A DNA stretch of 43,543 bases from Pseudoalteromonas denitrificans DSM 6059. GTDB taxonomy: Bacteria; Pseudomonadota; Gammaproteobacteria; Enterobacterales; Alteromonadaceae. The stretch is taken from contig NZ_FOLO01000048.1 in assembly GCF_900112265.1 (NCBI RefSeq), positions 1 through 43,543 on the forward strand. The letters run 5' to 3'. This document shows, one piece after another, positions 1 through 8,283 of this stretch (its first letter is position 1; every line of letters starts with the position of its first letter). A model generated the notes under the pieces. That model saw nothing but the letters and a program-made list of their open reading frames with translations. It was not told the origin of the DNA and did not search any database. The translations under genes were made by a program, and so were the position numbers.

Positions 1-298
1 TGCCTCAAGGTGATTTTGTTATCGCGGATAAAGGCTATGATAGTGAAGCGATTAGAAATAAAGTTCGAGAGAGAAATTCAAGCCCTGTGATCCCCAGAAA
101 GCAGAACTCAAAAACGGGTAATGGAGATATAGATTGGTGCTTATATAAATATAGGCACTTAGTTGAAAATGCATTTGCAAGACTGAAACACTTCCGTGCT
201 ATAGCTACAAGATATGATAAATTAAAGTTACAGTTTGAAAGTATGCTAGCACTGGCGTGTGCAATGATTTGGCTGCCAATGTGAAAGATCAACAGCCC
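1..298 (+). mobile_element. 3' end of an IS5-family insertion sequence
   Basis: This is the right end of an insertion sequence cut by the window edge. It holds the C-terminus of a DDE transposase, then a terminal inverted repeat at about 284-298 that reads gggctgttgatcttt on the minus strand. The next four bases (299-302) are CTAG, a target duplication typical of IS5-group elements (YTAR). Coding sense for a different protein resumes at that CTAG, so the boundary is sharp. The left end lies outside the window. Confidence 0.8.
3..284 (+). CDS. IS5-family transposase, C-terminal part (partial at window edge)
   Basis: The frame is open from the first bases and ends at the TGA at 282-284. It encodes the last third of a DDE transposase. 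The motif VIADKGYDS carries the second catalytic Asp region, and the run YRHLVENAFARLKHFR carries the catalytic Glu in the Y-(2)-R-(3)-E arrangement typical of IS4/IS5-group enzymes. The N-terminus is outside the window, so whether the whole transposase is intact cannot be judged; the visible part has no frameshift. The gene stops just before the terminal inverted repeat, as expected for this group. Confidence 0.82.
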   Translation, partial: PQGDFVIADKGYDSEAIRNKVRERNSSPVIPRKQNSKTGNGDIDWCLYKYRHLVENAFARLKHFRAIATRYDKLKLQFESMLALACAMIWLPM

Positions 299-583
299 CT
301 AGTTTTAGTCTTTTTTATTACTTCATCTGACTCTGGATCTTTGGTAATTGATAGTATTACCGCAGGAGGTAAATTAGATGTACCTGTAGTGCAAAGAGTT
401 TTTTGGGCAAGTATAGAAGGGGTTATTGCTGCCGTATTGCTTTTTGGCGGCGGTGCCGATGCTTTAGGTGCACTGCAAGCTGCTGCTGTGACGGTTGGTT
501 TACCTTTTACAGTTATCTTAATTTTTATGTGTTTAAGTCTATTTTTAGGATTAAATCGAGAGTATAAAAGGTTGATGACTTGA
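299..583 (+). pseudogene. BCCT-family osmolyte transporter, 3' remnant cut by the IS
   Basis: This is the C-terminal end of a betaine/carnitine/choline-type (BCCT) transporter. The motif FFITSSDSGSLVIDSITAGG is the conserved TM10-11 region of the family. It is followed by a QRVFWA segment, a hydrophobic stretch with LLFGGGADALGALQ and a final hydrophobic helix. The family is usually about 500-650 residues and only about 94 remain here. The reading frame starts at the CTAG target site of the adjacent insertion sequence, so the gene was interrupted by it. The 5' part, if still present, would lie upstream of the IS outside the window. Any start codon would now be inside the IS (an ATG at 257 is in frame), so no functional transporter is expected. 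Confidence 0.8.
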
Positions 584-594
584 TTTAAGTAGGC

Positions 595-690
595 ATGGAT
601 AGTGCTTACATTAAACAAGTTAGCTTATTAGGTGACCTTAAAACTGTTAAGCAAAGTGATAACCAATTAACGGAAAAATTTGAGTTATGA
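595..690 (+). CDS. possible 31-residue small ORF coupled to the next gene
   Basis: A short ORF begins at ATG 595, twelve bases after the BCCT stop, and ends at TGA 688-690. Its stop overlaps the ATG of the following ORF in an ATGA arrangement, which is typical of translational coupling. The peptide is hydrophilic with no membrane segment or motif I recognise. No strong ribosome binding site is visible. It may instead be chance coding, so I give it low confidence. Confidence 0.25.
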   Translation: MDSAYIKQVSLLGDLKTVKQSDNQLTEKFEL

Positions 691-893
691 ACAAAGATTT
701 TATTCTTCAACGGATATGTATTTTTTCAGAAAAAGAAATAGACCCTAACTCTGATGAGCAAGTTATTAATATATTGAAGGATAAATTCAATATTTACTTG
801 CCTCAGAGGCAAACACTAAACGAATCATTAACGGCATCATGCAGTGTGCATGAAATTGTTTATTTGCTTTTACAATACCGTAGTTCAAGTTGA
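687..893 (+). CDS. small hypothetical protein (68 aa)
   Basis: I do not recognise this protein. It is a short soluble protein with an acidic middle (FSEKEIDPNSDEQVINIL) and a predicted helical C-terminus (HEIVYLLLQY). There is no signal peptide or membrane segment. The ATG overlaps the stop of an upstream 31-codon ORF. A hairpin at about 913-956 follows closely and would end the transcript, which supports a real transcription unit. It lies just beyond the disrupted transporter gene, so it could once have been co-transcribed with it. Confidence 0.45.
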   Translation: MNKDFILQRICIFSEKEIDPNSDEQVINILKDKFNIYLPQRQTLNESLTASCSVHEIVYLLLQYRSSS

Positions 894-912
894 AAAAACT
901 ATAAATTTTAAA

Positions 913-956
913 TAAAAAAGCCACAAACTTTTTGTGCTTTGTGCTTTGTGCTTTGT
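913..956. terminator. hairpin with tandem GCTTTGT units, probably bidirectional terminator
   Basis: The arms AAAAGCCACAAA and TTTGTGACTTTT pair with one mismatch and are flanked by A and T runs. The loop is made of tandem 7-bp GCTTTGT repeats. It lies between convergent genes, the small ORF ending at 893 and the minus-strand gene ending at 1046, so it may serve both. Confidence 0.5.
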
Positions 957-1045
957 GACTTTTAAATTTGGCTATTTCAGTTGTGTGATAATAAATGATA
1001 CATAGGTTTCTGTAGTTGTTTTTTTAAATTATTTTCACAATGAAT

Positions 1046-1447
1046 TTAGCCATTATTTGCGTATATGGATAAAATTGGAAATTTATTTTTATCAAATGAA
1101 AGAGTAAAGGATTGAGTCTCATTACCTGAAAAAAGTAGTTTCTTTTCTAATGGCTTTTGACGTTCACCATTGGCAAACAATGCCATTAAATGAGTATGTT
1201 CAAATGTGCGGTTACCAGATGATAAGTTTGTTAAAGTTACGACGGCCCAGCGCTCGCCCTTATCATTACTCATGAGTACATAATTTAAAATCTCAAAATC
1301 ACTTATTTTAGGATTAATATTTTTATCGTTGGGAAATTTAATTGCTATGTTTTTAGAAACTGAACGCTCTATAGTGAGGATGTCATCAGTTTCTGCCTGA
1401 GTTTGAAAAGCTAAAAAGATAAAAATAACTAAGCAAAATTTATACAT
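1046..1447 (-). CDS. secreted hypothetical protein (133 aa)
   Basis: I do not recognise a named family. The N-terminus MYKFCLVIFIFLAFQTQA is a clear Sec signal peptide with AQA-type cleavage context, so the product should be periplasmic. The mature part has alternating hydrophobic and polar residues suggesting a small beta sandwich (for example ERWAVVTLTNLSSGNRTFEHTHLMALFANG). The start lies only two bases beyond the stop of the upstream DUF2959 lipoprotein gene, so the two form an operon and may act in the same envelope process. Confidence 0.65.
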   Translation of the reverse strand: MYKFCLVIFIFLAFQTQAETDDILTIERSVSKNIAIKFPNDKNINPKISDFEILNYVLMSNDKGERWAVVTLTNLSSGNRTFEHTHLMALFANGERQKPLEKKLLFSGNETQSFTLSFDKNKFPILSIYANNG

Positions 1448-1449
1448 TA

Positions 1450-2091
1450 TTATATTCCATTCATTTGTTTAATAAATTTATTAGAATCATCGATTGAGTT
1501 ATTCATATCTTTGATTAACGTTTGAATATCCCGTTTTAAGTTTGTAAATTCGCCCTTTATAGCGCTAATTGCTTGAGCATTTAAATTATGTTTTAAATAT
1601 AAAGTATTGTCTTTTAATGCGGCTAATACGGGGGCCATTTTTTGTTCTGATCTTCGCATTGAGCGTAATAACTTATTAAACTGGCGCTGTGTTTGATTGA
1701 GTTTTTTTTGGCTTTCACGTTTTAAAGAGGCGCTTTGATATTGCTCTAATTCGGTTTCCCACTCAGAAAATAGTGCAAGGCCGACATCTTCCACTTTATT
1801 TATTTTATTCGTCACAGTATCTGCAGCACTTTTACTTGCTTCATAATCATCGCTTAATTGTTCATATACAGTTTGTAATTCACCACCATTAAAATTAATA
1901 AGTGCACTTAAATGTTCGAGTGATGATTGAAATTGTTTTTGAGACTTTTCTTGAGATTCTTTAGTTGCTTCCACTCGGTCAACTAATATATCCCTTTTGT
2001 GAATACCGACCTTTTCCATTGCTGAGTAATAAGCGCTCTGGCATCCGGTTAAAGAAAGCATCATGATGCTCATTAGTAATATTTTTTTCAT
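1450..2091 (-). CDS. DUF2959 family lipoprotein
   Basis: This is a 213-residue envelope lipoprotein. The N-terminus MKKILLMSIMMLSLTGC has a lipobox (LTGC), with Cys17 as the lipidated residue. The remainder is almost entirely helical and rich in Gln, Glu, Lys and Ser with heptad-like spacing, so it is probably a coiled coil. The pattern, including YYSAMEKVGIHKRDILVDRV just after the lipobox, matches the DUF2959 family common in marine gammaproteobacteria. The function is unknown. It is the first gene of a two-gene operon with the secreted protein downstream, and is divergent from the yihY-like gene with about 77 bp between starts. Confidence 0.8.
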   Translation of the reverse strand: MKKILLMSIMMLSLTGCQSAYYSAMEKVGIHKRDILVDRVEATKESQEKSQKQFQSSLEHLSALINFNGGELQTVYEQLSDDYEASKSAADTVTNKINKVEDVGLALFSEWETELEQYQSASLKRESQKKLNQTQRQFNKLLRSMRRSEQKMAPVLAALKDNTLYLKHNLNAQAISAIKGEFTNLKRDIQTLIKDMNNSIDDSNKFIKQMNGI

Positions 2092-2168
2092 TTGAATCTA
2101 ATCCTTGAATTTTAATCACTATTATTAATGCTATTATAGGATATCAGTTAATTAAATAATCACAAAAA

Positions 2169-3062
2169 ATGCAACAGAAACTAGATGTTATCATTCATAA
2201 ATCGAAAGTGCGATTACAACAGCAGGTTGTTTGGTGGCGAGTCTATTTAGCGCGTTGTCAACAAGACCAAATCACAGTTAATGCAGGTTATTTGGCTTAT
2301 GTTACATTATTATCTTTAGTGCCTATGATAGCTGTTGGTGTTGCTATATTTTCGGCTTTTCCTGTTTTTGAATCGTTTAGAACAGGTATTGAAAACTTTA
2401 TTTTTAATAACTTCGTACCCACTTCAAGTGATGCAATTAAAGATCATATTAGTGCATTTGCAAGTAATGCAAGCCAAATGACAAGTGTCGGTATCGGGTT
2501 TTTAGTTGTTGTTGCTTTATTTTTGATCCGTAATATTGATAGCACTTTAAATAAAATTTGGCGTGTAAAAACAAAACGTAAAGCAATGTTTTCATTTGCT
2601 ATTTATTGGATGGTATTAACGTTAGGGCCGGTGATTTTAGGGGCCAGTTTAGGTGTGACTTCTTATTTAGTTTCTCTAGCGAGCCTCGCCGATCAAGAAA
2701 TTCCAGGCTTTAGTGGTGTTTTATTAAAATTACTACCGTATTTAATTTCTATGGCAGGGTTTATTTTACTTTATACATTAGTGCCTAATATAGATGTACC
2801 ATTTAGAGCTGCTATGCCAGGCGCTTTATTTGCAGCAATTCTTTTTGAATCAAGTAAAAAAGGTTTTGCCTTGTATGTAAGTCACTTTCCATCTTATGAA
2901 GTGATATATGGGGCGCTTGCAACAGTGCCGATTTTATTTGTTTGGGTTTATTTATCTTGGATTGTTGTTTTGTTAGGTGCTGAATTTACGGTGTCATTAC
3001 AAGAGCAAAAAAGAGAAAAGCAATTAAAAAAAGCAATAAATGAAGAAACTGTACTCGACTAA
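2169..3062 (+). CDS. yihY: YihY/BrkB family inner-membrane protein
   Basis: This is a polytopic membrane protein of about 297 residues. After a cytoplasmic N-terminal segment it has six hydrophobic segments, beginning around residues 38-60 (AYVTLLSLVPMIAVGVAIFS) and ending near 245-270. The LAYVTLLSLVPMIAV and RNIDSTLNKIWRVK motifs are characteristic of the YihY/BrkB family, once misnamed ribonuclease BN. The function is unresolved; an envelope or transport role is usual speculation. The charged C-terminal tail (QEQKREKQLKKA) is cytoplasmic. No good ribosome binding site precedes the ATG. The next plus-strand genes, a peptidase and dtd, follow at 72 bp. Confidence 0.85.
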   Translation: MQQKLDVIIHKSKVRLQQQVVWWRVYLARCQQDQITVNAGYLAYVTLLSLVPMIAVGVAIFSAFPVFESFRTGIENFIFNNFVPTSSDAIKDHISAFASNASQMTSVGIGFLVVVALFLIRNIDSTLNKIWRVKTKRKAMFSFAIYWMVLTLGPVILGASLGVTSYLVSLASLADQEIPGFSGVLLKLLPYLISMAGFILLYTLVPNIDVPFRAAMPGALFAAILFESSKKGFALYVSHFPSYEVIYGALATVPILFVWVYLSWIVVLLGAEFTVSLQEQKREKQLKKAINEETVLD

Positions 3063-3134
3063 TATTTATCCTATCAACAGCGACTATACTTTGTTAATTA
3101 TTTCTATTAAAAATAACCTAACAGGGAGTAAATT

Positions 3135-4112
3135 ATGCCACAGCTTTATGGAGTTGGGGGCGCCCGACGAAGCTATCATTTAGCTGTTGGTGAAGGTCAT
3201 CAAATTCATATTGAAGAGTATGGTTGTTCCGATGGAATTCCCGTTTTAATATGCCATGGAGGTCCTGGCAGTGGTCTGAATCCATTAAACTGTCGCTACT
3301 TTAATCCAGAACATTATCGACTTATTTTATTTAGTCAAAGAGGTTGCGGATTATCTACACCTCACTTTGAGTTACAAGCAAATACAACACAACATTTATT
3401 GGCTGATATGGAGCAAATACGAAACTCCTTGGGTATTTCATTGTGGGTCATTACAGGTGAATCTTGGGGGGCAACTTTAGCTTTATTATATGCCATTACA
3501 TATCCAGAGAAAGTATCTGGTTTATTGCTAAGAAGTACCTTTTTGGCTAGAAAAGCAGATATAAACTGGCTGTTTGGTGAGCATGGCGCGCCAGCTCAAT
3601 CTTTTCCGGAGCATTTTGAAAGTTTTAGAACTGGATATAAATCTGTGTCCGAAACCTTGCAGTATTATAAAAAACAGCTCAGTAGTGAGGATGAATTTGC
3701 TTGCATTAAAGCTGCAAAAGCTTGGTGCGAATGGGAGTCTGTACTATCAGGCATGTATCCAAACCATATTGCAGATTTAAGATTAATTACAAAAGAAAAA
3801 GTGTTGGATGTAGCGCGCTTAGAAAATCATTATTTCACTCATGATTTTTTTATTGAGGATGAGTATATCGCAAATAAAGTTGATAAGTTATTAGATGTTC
3901 CTATGTGGTTCTTACACGGTCGACAAGATTTGATTTCGCCTTTTGCTGGGGTTTATCATTTAACAAAAAAATTAGAAGCAAATCCCAATATTAAATTAGA
4001 TATTTTAAATGATGTAGGGCATAGTTCAGAAAATGTAAATTATGCAAATGCAATACGTATCGCATCAGATATGTTTTATTGTTTGATGAAAAAAAGATTT
4101 AAAATAAGGTAA
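3135..4112 (+). CDS. pip: prolyl aminopeptidase-like alpha/beta hydrolase
   Basis: This is an S33-family hydrolase of 325 residues that should remove N-terminal proline from peptides. The oxyanion motif HGGPGSG is near residue 41. The nucleophile is Ser110 in GESWG, and the remaining triad residues are probably Asp265 (GRQDLISPF) and His296 (VGHSSEN). The length matches the bacterial monomeric prolyl iminopeptidases. One deviation is FSQRGCGLSTPH, where the family normally has DQRG; here the Asp is Ser67. Together with weak similarity in the cap domain, this leaves open a different peptide or amide substrate. It is followed by dtd after 9 bp, so the two are probably co-transcribed. Confidence 0.75.
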   Translation: MPQLYGVGGARRSYHLAVGEGHQIHIEEYGCSDGIPVLICHGGPGSGLNPLNCRYFNPEHYRLILFSQRGCGLSTPHFELQANTTQHLLADMEQIRNSLGISLWVITGESWGATLALLYAITYPEKVSGLLLRSTFLARKADINWLFGEHGAPAQSFPEHFESFRTGYKSVSETLQYYKKQLSSEDEFACIKAAKAWCEWESVLSGMYPNHIADLRLITKEKVLDVARLENHYFTHDFFIEDEYIANKVDKLLDVPMWFLHGRQDLISPFAGVYHLTKKLEANPNIKLDILNDVGHSSENVNYANAIRIASDMFYCLMKKRFKIR

Positions 4113-4121
4113 CTTAATAAC

Positions 4122-4559
4122 GTGCAGGCATTAATTCAAAGAGTTTTGGAAGCTAAAGTTGTTGTAGATGGCAAAGCGATAGGGGAAATAAAGCAAGGTA
4201 TTTTAGTTTTATTGGGTATAGAGAAGGGAGATGAAGAACAAAAGTCAGATAAATTACTTAAAAAGGTCATGGGATACCGTATTTTTCCAGATAAAGAAGG
4301 AAAAATGAATTTAAGTCTTAAAGATATCGAAGGACAGTTATTAGTTGTTTCGCAATTTACCTTAGCCGCAGATACCAAAAAAGGCATGCGACCTAGCTTT
4401 TCATCTGCTGCAGTTCCGTCAGAAGGTGAGCGTTTGTATAATTATTTTGTTTCCCAAGCAAAAGAGTATGCAAGTCATGTTGAAACAGGGGAGTTTGGTG
4501 CCGACATGAAAGTACATTTAGTAAACGATGGACCGGTTACTTTTCGCCTTGAGTCTTAA
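4122..4559 (+). CDS. dtd: D-aminoacyl-tRNA deacylase
   Basis: This is the chiral proofreading enzyme that hydrolyses D-aminoacyl-tRNAs and mischarged glycyl-tRNA(Ala). It is 145 residues long, the usual size. The two family signatures are present: SQFTL near residue 77 and the Gly-cisPro motif GPVTF near the C-terminus. The start is a GTG at 4122, which gives the expected N-terminus (MQALIQRV) and is preceded by AAGG about eight bases upstream. It follows the peptidase gene by 9 bp, which suggests co-transcription, and it precedes an imperfect hairpin at 4605-4638. Confidence 0.93.
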   Translation: MQALIQRVLEAKVVVDGKAIGEIKQGILVLLGIEKGDEEQKSDKLLKKVMGYRIFPDKEGKMNLSLKDIEGQLLVVSQFTLAADTKKGMRPSFSSAAVPSEGERLYNYFVSQAKEYASHVETGEFGADMKVHLVNDGPVTFRLES

Positions 4560-4604
4560 AACTCCGTCATTATGAATGTGTAACTGTGATGACAACACTT
4601 ACGT

Positions 4605-4638
4605 GCCCGAATCACTCATACAAATGAGCTGAACGGGC
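4605..4638. terminator. imperfect hairpin downstream of dtd
   Basis: The outer arms GCCCG (4605-4609) and CGGGC (4634-4638) enclose an inner CTCAT-ACAA-ATGAG stem. No T run follows directly, so this is a weak terminator or processing signal. A second small palindrome, GGTTTAT-A-ATAAACC, lies at 4680-4694 between the convergent genes. Confidence 0.4.
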
Positions 4639-4733
4639 CTAGTATGTTTGTTGCCTTACTATATTTTCAATTATTGGAGGGTTTATAATAAACCTATATT
4701 GTTTTATTAATTGTGAATCACTACTTTAATTGT

Positions 4734-5654
4734 TTAATACCCTAATTTAGAGTCTATTAAATTAATTAATGGCTCTTCTTTTATCATACATTGATAGTTT
4801 TTTGTGATTTGTTCTACAACTGTATCAATACTTGTTAAAGCTGAAGCATGTGGTGTGATAATGATTTTTGGATGAGACCAAAATGGGTGGTCTTGTGGTA
4901 AAGGTTCCGTTTTAAAAACATCTAAAATTGCAGTTGAAATTTCATTGTTTTGTAATGCTAATAATAAGTCATACTCATTTAAGTGCTCACCTCTGGCAAC
5001 ATTTATAATGCATGCATTACTTGGTAAATTTTGGAATAGTTTATAATTTAATATATCTTTAGTGTGTTCTGTAAGGGGTAGTAAACAGACTAAAAAATCT
5101 ATTTGAGAAACCATTTCAACTAAACCTTCATCGCCATAAAAACAACTTATACCATTAATATTTTTTTGTGTTCTAGACCAGCCTGATACAGTAAAACCAT
5201 TTATAGTAAGTAATTGTGCTGTTTTAGTGCCTAATTGACCTAAACCTAAAATACCCACTTTAGATGCATTATGTGCGCGCTTAGGTTTCCATAATTTATT
5301 ATTTTGTTTGGTCTGGTATTCATTAAGGCGTAGTTTAAAATTAAGTATTTGTCCTAGAATATATAAAGCCATATCATTGGCCAATTGTGGGTCTACAATT
5401 CGAGCAATAGGAACTTCAGGTAGCGCTTCATGTTTCATTAACCCATCAATACCGGCTCCAAATGAAGAGATTGCTTTTACATTTGGTAAAGTTTGCCATA
5501 AGCCTTTTGGAGGGTTCCATGCAAGTACAAATTCTATAGCCGCATGGTTTTTGATATTAGGCCAAATTTCTATCAGGACATCTGGTAAGGCATGGGTTAA
5601 CAGTGCTTGCAGTTTAGACATATCTCTATTTGGTACAACAATCAGTAAGCTCAT
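4734..5654 (-). CDS. ghrA: D-2-hydroxyacid dehydrogenase, GhrA-like glyoxylate/hydroxypyruvate reductase
   Basis: This is a cytoplasmic NAD(P)H-dependent 2-ketoacid reductase of 306 residues, close in size to E. coli GhrA (312). The nucleotide-binding loop is VGILGLGQLGTKTAQ. The catalytic residues are Arg221 (NVARG), Glu250 (KTEPLP) and His269 (ITPHASA). FGAGIDGLM near residue 85 is the substrate-loop signature of the GhrA subgroup. The likely substrates are glyoxylate and hydroxypyruvate, an inference from the subfamily. The spermidine-synthase-like gene upstream on the same strand is 76 bp away and might share its transcript. Confidence 0.8.
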   Translation of the reverse strand: MSLLIVVPNRDMSKLQALLTHALPDVLIEIWPNIKNHAAIEFVLAWNPPKGLWQTLPNVKAISSFGAGIDGLMKHEALPEVPIARIVDPQLANDMALYILGQILNFKLRLNEYQTKQNNKLWKPKRAHNASKVGILGLGQLGTKTAQLLTINGFTVSGWSRTQKNINGISCFYGDEGLVEMVSQIDFLVCLLPLTEHTKDILNYKLFQNLPSNACIINVARGEHLNEYDLLLALQNNEISTAILDVFKTEPLPQDHPFWSHPKIIITPHASALTSIDTVVEQITKNYQCMIKEEPLINLIDSKLGY

Positions 5655-5730
5655 TTTTTATTACGTATTCATTCAGCTGAAGTAAATAATACGCTGTAGC
5701 TAATCGTTTATATAGTAGTTATGGTATTTT

Positions 5731-6420
5731 TTATATTTGTAGCCACAATAAGTGGTTACTATATTCAGCTATTTTTTTATGTTTTGGGGTTTTGCCAAAT
5801 ACTGTTTTAAGTATTTTTTTTAGTTGAATTAGTTGGGATTCATGTTCGGCAACAAAATTAATAAAAACCCATCCATTTGTATTTAAAATATGATAAATGT
5901 CATCATAAAATTCTTGTTTGAATAAAAATATTGGCGGGTCAGTTTTACTAAATAGATCTATGATGACCCAATCGAAGGTGCTCTTATTTTTTAGTTCTGT
6001 AGTGGCATCCTCACAATGTAAATTTGAAGCTGCAAAACCCCCAAAATATTTTTTATAACAATGAATAATTTCAGAATTCTTTTCTACTGTGGTGATTTGG
6101 GCGTTAGGGTAGTGGAGTTGTAAATAATTTCGAACTGCACCAGCACCTAATCCTAATTCTAATACTGAACCAGGTATTGTCAATGGACGCCAAATATTTG
6201 AGAGTGATTTTAAATGAGGGAATAATAAGTGTTCAGGATTGTCTTTTTCTATAACTGATTGTAATATATGATCTATTAGTAGCCACCTTAATTGTTTGTA
6301 CTGCCGAACTTGCACATTTTGACCATATTGTTTATGCCAATACAGTACATGACCAATGTCATTACAATGTTTTATAAAGTTATGGCTGATCACACCAGTT
6401 TTGGCTTTAATATAATCCAT
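5731..6420 (-). CDS. spermidine-synthase-fold (SpeE-like) protein
   Basis: This is a soluble protein of 229 residues with a Rossmann-type methyltransferase fold. SVLELGLGAGAV near residue 85 is the nucleotide-binding motif I, TTVEKN is the acidic motif II and FDWVIIDLFS is a motif resembling that of spermidine synthases. It lacks the typical N-terminal beta domain and the GGGDG motif of true SpeE, so it is a shorter relative whose activity may be methyl or aminopropyl transfer. I would not assign a reaction. It is the first of two minus-strand genes with the GhrA-like dehydrogenase. Confidence 0.65.
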   Translation of the reverse strand: MDYIKAKTGVISHNFIKHCNDIGHVLYWHKQYGQNVQVRQYKQLRWLLIDHILQSVIEKDNPEHLLFPHLKSLSNIWRPLTIPGSVLELGLGAGAVRNYLQLHYPNAQITTVEKNSEIIHCYKKYFGGFAASNLHCEDATTELKNKSTFDWVIIDLFSKTDPPIFLFKQEFYDDIYHILNTNGWVFINFVAEHESQLIQLKKILKTVFGKTPKHKKIAEYSNHLLWLQI

Positions 6421-6596
6421 AGTTTACTGAACCCTAATTTTACAAAATATGTTGGAAGGATTGATCTCCCTCACATTTTTCGTTAATTAAGTAAGGATCA
6501 TAGTAAAGCTTTGTCGATCGTGCCAATGATGTATTTTATCTTAAGGTTTTTTGTTGTAAGGTATTTTCAAATAAAACCACTGTAACAGGAATTTAT

Positions 6597-7496
6597 ATGT
6601 TTAAGGTGACAACACCTCTGAGTAGCCAAGACTGGCAAGATTATTATCAGTTACGTTGGCAAGTTTTACGTGCGCCATGGGATCAACCTAGAGGTTCGGA
6701 GCAGGATGATTTAGAGCAAGATTCTGAACACAGGTTCATTAGAAACGATAAAGGTGAAGTTTTAGGTGTTGCAAGATTGCATTTCAATAGTCATGTTCAG
6801 GCGCAAGTTCGCTATATGGCTGTATCTGATGAGCATCGCAATCAGCATTTAGGTAGTCGATTATTAAATGAATTAGAGTTACTTGCGTGGGAGCAAGATG
6901 TTGATGAATTAGTGCTTTTTGCAAGAGAAAGAGCGCTTAACTTTTATCAAAGCCATGGTTATGAAGTAAAAGAAAAAGCACATTTAGCCTATGGTGATAT
7001 ACAACATTACCGTATGGTAAAATCACGTCCGTCTCAGCCTGGTTGGTTTAGGCATCCTGATTGGGCGCAAGTTTTACAAAATACCTGGCGAGAGTCTATT
7101 CCTATCTCTCATGCTATGGGTATTGAAGTGGATACTTATACCGATTGGCAATTTACGACACGAGCTGATTTTGGTGCAAATATAAATTTACATGGCTCTA
7201 TGTTTGCAGGTTCTATTTATAGTTTAGCAACACTAACAGGCTGGGGCGCAACTTATTTAGCACTAAAAGAAGAAGGTCTGGACGGTGAAATTGTATTAGC
7301 AGATGCAAATATTAAATATTTAAAACCGTTAAGAACGCAGCCAAAAGCCAGCGTTAAATTAACTGACTGCGAAGGTAGACTATCTAAACTATCAGAAGGT
7401 ATCAAAGCAAAATTTATTGTGCCTGTTATTGTCTACGATGGTGAAGAAATAGTTGCTGAGTTTGAGGGGATTTTTGTCGTTTTACCTAAAGCATAG
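6597..7496 (+). CDS. GNAT N-acetyltransferase fused to YiiD-type hotdog thioesterase domain
   Basis: This is a two-domain protein of 299 residues. Residues about 1-145 form a GNAT fold, with the acetyl-CoA region around MAVSDEHRNQHLGSRLL and the C-terminal YQSHGYEV motif. Residues about 155-299 form a YiiD_C hotdog domain (ANINLHGSMFAGSIYSLATLTGWG). This is the arrangement of E. coli YiiD, also called FabY or MadA and linked to malonyl-ACP decarboxylation in the start of fatty-acid synthesis. That role is family knowledge and is not shown here. The start is supported by AGGA eight bases upstream of ATG. A strong hairpin at 7505-7554 ends the gene. Confidence 0.85.
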   Translation: MFKVTTPLSSQDWQDYYQLRWQVLRAPWDQPRGSEQDDLEQDSEHRFIRNDKGEVLGVARLHFNSHVQAQVRYMAVSDEHRNQHLGSRLLNELELLAWEQDVDELVLFARERALNFYQSHGYEVKEKAHLAYGDIQHYRMVKSRPSQPGWFRHPDWAQVLQNTWRESIPISHAMGIEVDTYTDWQFTTRADFGANINLHGSMFAGSIYSLATLTGWGATYLALKEEGLDGEIVLADANIKYLKPLRTQPKASVKLTDCEGRLSKLSEGIKAKFIVPVIVYDGEEIVAEFEGIFVVLPKA

Positions 7497-7504
7497 AAAT
7501 AACT

Positions 7505-7554
7505 AAAGCCAATTTTTAGGGTACTGTAAGTAGTTCAGACTAAAAATCGGCTTT
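7505..7554. terminator. bidirectional terminator hairpin
   Basis: The 15-base arms at 7505-7519 and 7540-7554 (AAAGCCAATTTTTAG with CTAAAAATCGGCTTT) pair with one mismatch and are followed by GTTTTA. It lies between the convergent GNAT-YiiD gene and the outer-membrane gene, so it can serve both. Confidence 0.7.
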
Positions 7555-7561
7555 GTTTTAA

Positions 7562-8176
7562 TTACAATGAAATTGAAACTTGTATCCCACTAAATATATG
7601 CTCTTTAGCTTCCCAAGCGTGACTATCTATTTGTCTAATTCTTGTAAAAGCTTCAACTTTTATTGGTTTTAGATCAATTCCTATACCTACACCAATATAG
7701 CCATCAACGTCGCTATCATGACTTTTTGTATTATGGTAATCATATTCGTCATCATCTTTCTCGCTGTCAAATACCTCACCATTTAAAAATGTATCAAATA
7801 AATCAATACCAACTTCACCATAAATTGATATATCTGAAAAATAACCAAATTTAAGCCCAGTATCTAAAGTTAAAAAATTATTTTGATGGTTTGTTTTATC
7901 TGTGACCTCAGCATAACCTAAGGCAGAAGTAACATAAGCGCCAAAATTAGAGTGCGATTTTTTTAAAGGCACTTCTAGACCAAAACTTACAATACTGTCA
8001 TTACCGTGGATCTCATTTTTTATAAATATAGTGGGTGAAATATTATTTGAAGAGGCGTACAAAACGGGAAGCATATCGCTTGTACTACTAAAGGAAACTG
8101 ACTGGGAAGTAGATGAAACAGCATAACAATAATTTGATGATAAAAATAATGAGATAAATATTAAGCCTGCTTTCAT
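7562..8176 (-). CDS. outer-membrane beta-barrel-like protein
   Basis: I do not recognise a named family. I chose the internal ATG at 8176 because it gives a good signal peptide (MKAGLIFISLFLSSNYCYA); an upstream ATG at 8191 adds five residues. The mature part of about 185 residues alternates in beta-strand fashion (TLDTGLKFGYF, ISIYGEVGIDLF, YIGVGIGIDL, IKVEAFTRIRQI) and ends in a strand of alternating residues (IQVSISL), typical of small 8-stranded barrels. A loop around residues 130-145 is acidic (SEKDDDEYDYH), possibly cation-binding. It is monocistronic, with a terminator immediately downstream. Confidence 0.6.
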   Translation of the reverse strand: MKAGLIFISLFLSSNYCYAVSSTSQSVSFSSTSDMLPVLYASSNNISPTIFIKNEIHGNDSIVSFGLEVPLKKSHSNFGAYVTSALGYAEVTDKTNHQNNFLTLDTGLKFGYFSDISIYGEVGIDLFDTFLNGEVFDSEKDDDEYDYHNTKSHDSDVDGYIGVGIGIDLKPIKVEAFTRIRQIDSHAWEAKEHIFSGIQVSISL

Positions 8177-8283
8177 TATAAAAATACCCATTTAGTTTGA
8201 TAATTAATGTATGTATTTTAATGTTTTTTAAGTAGTTAGTTTGTTAGAAGTGTGTTGAACTTTGTGAGAAATTGTAGAAGTTT

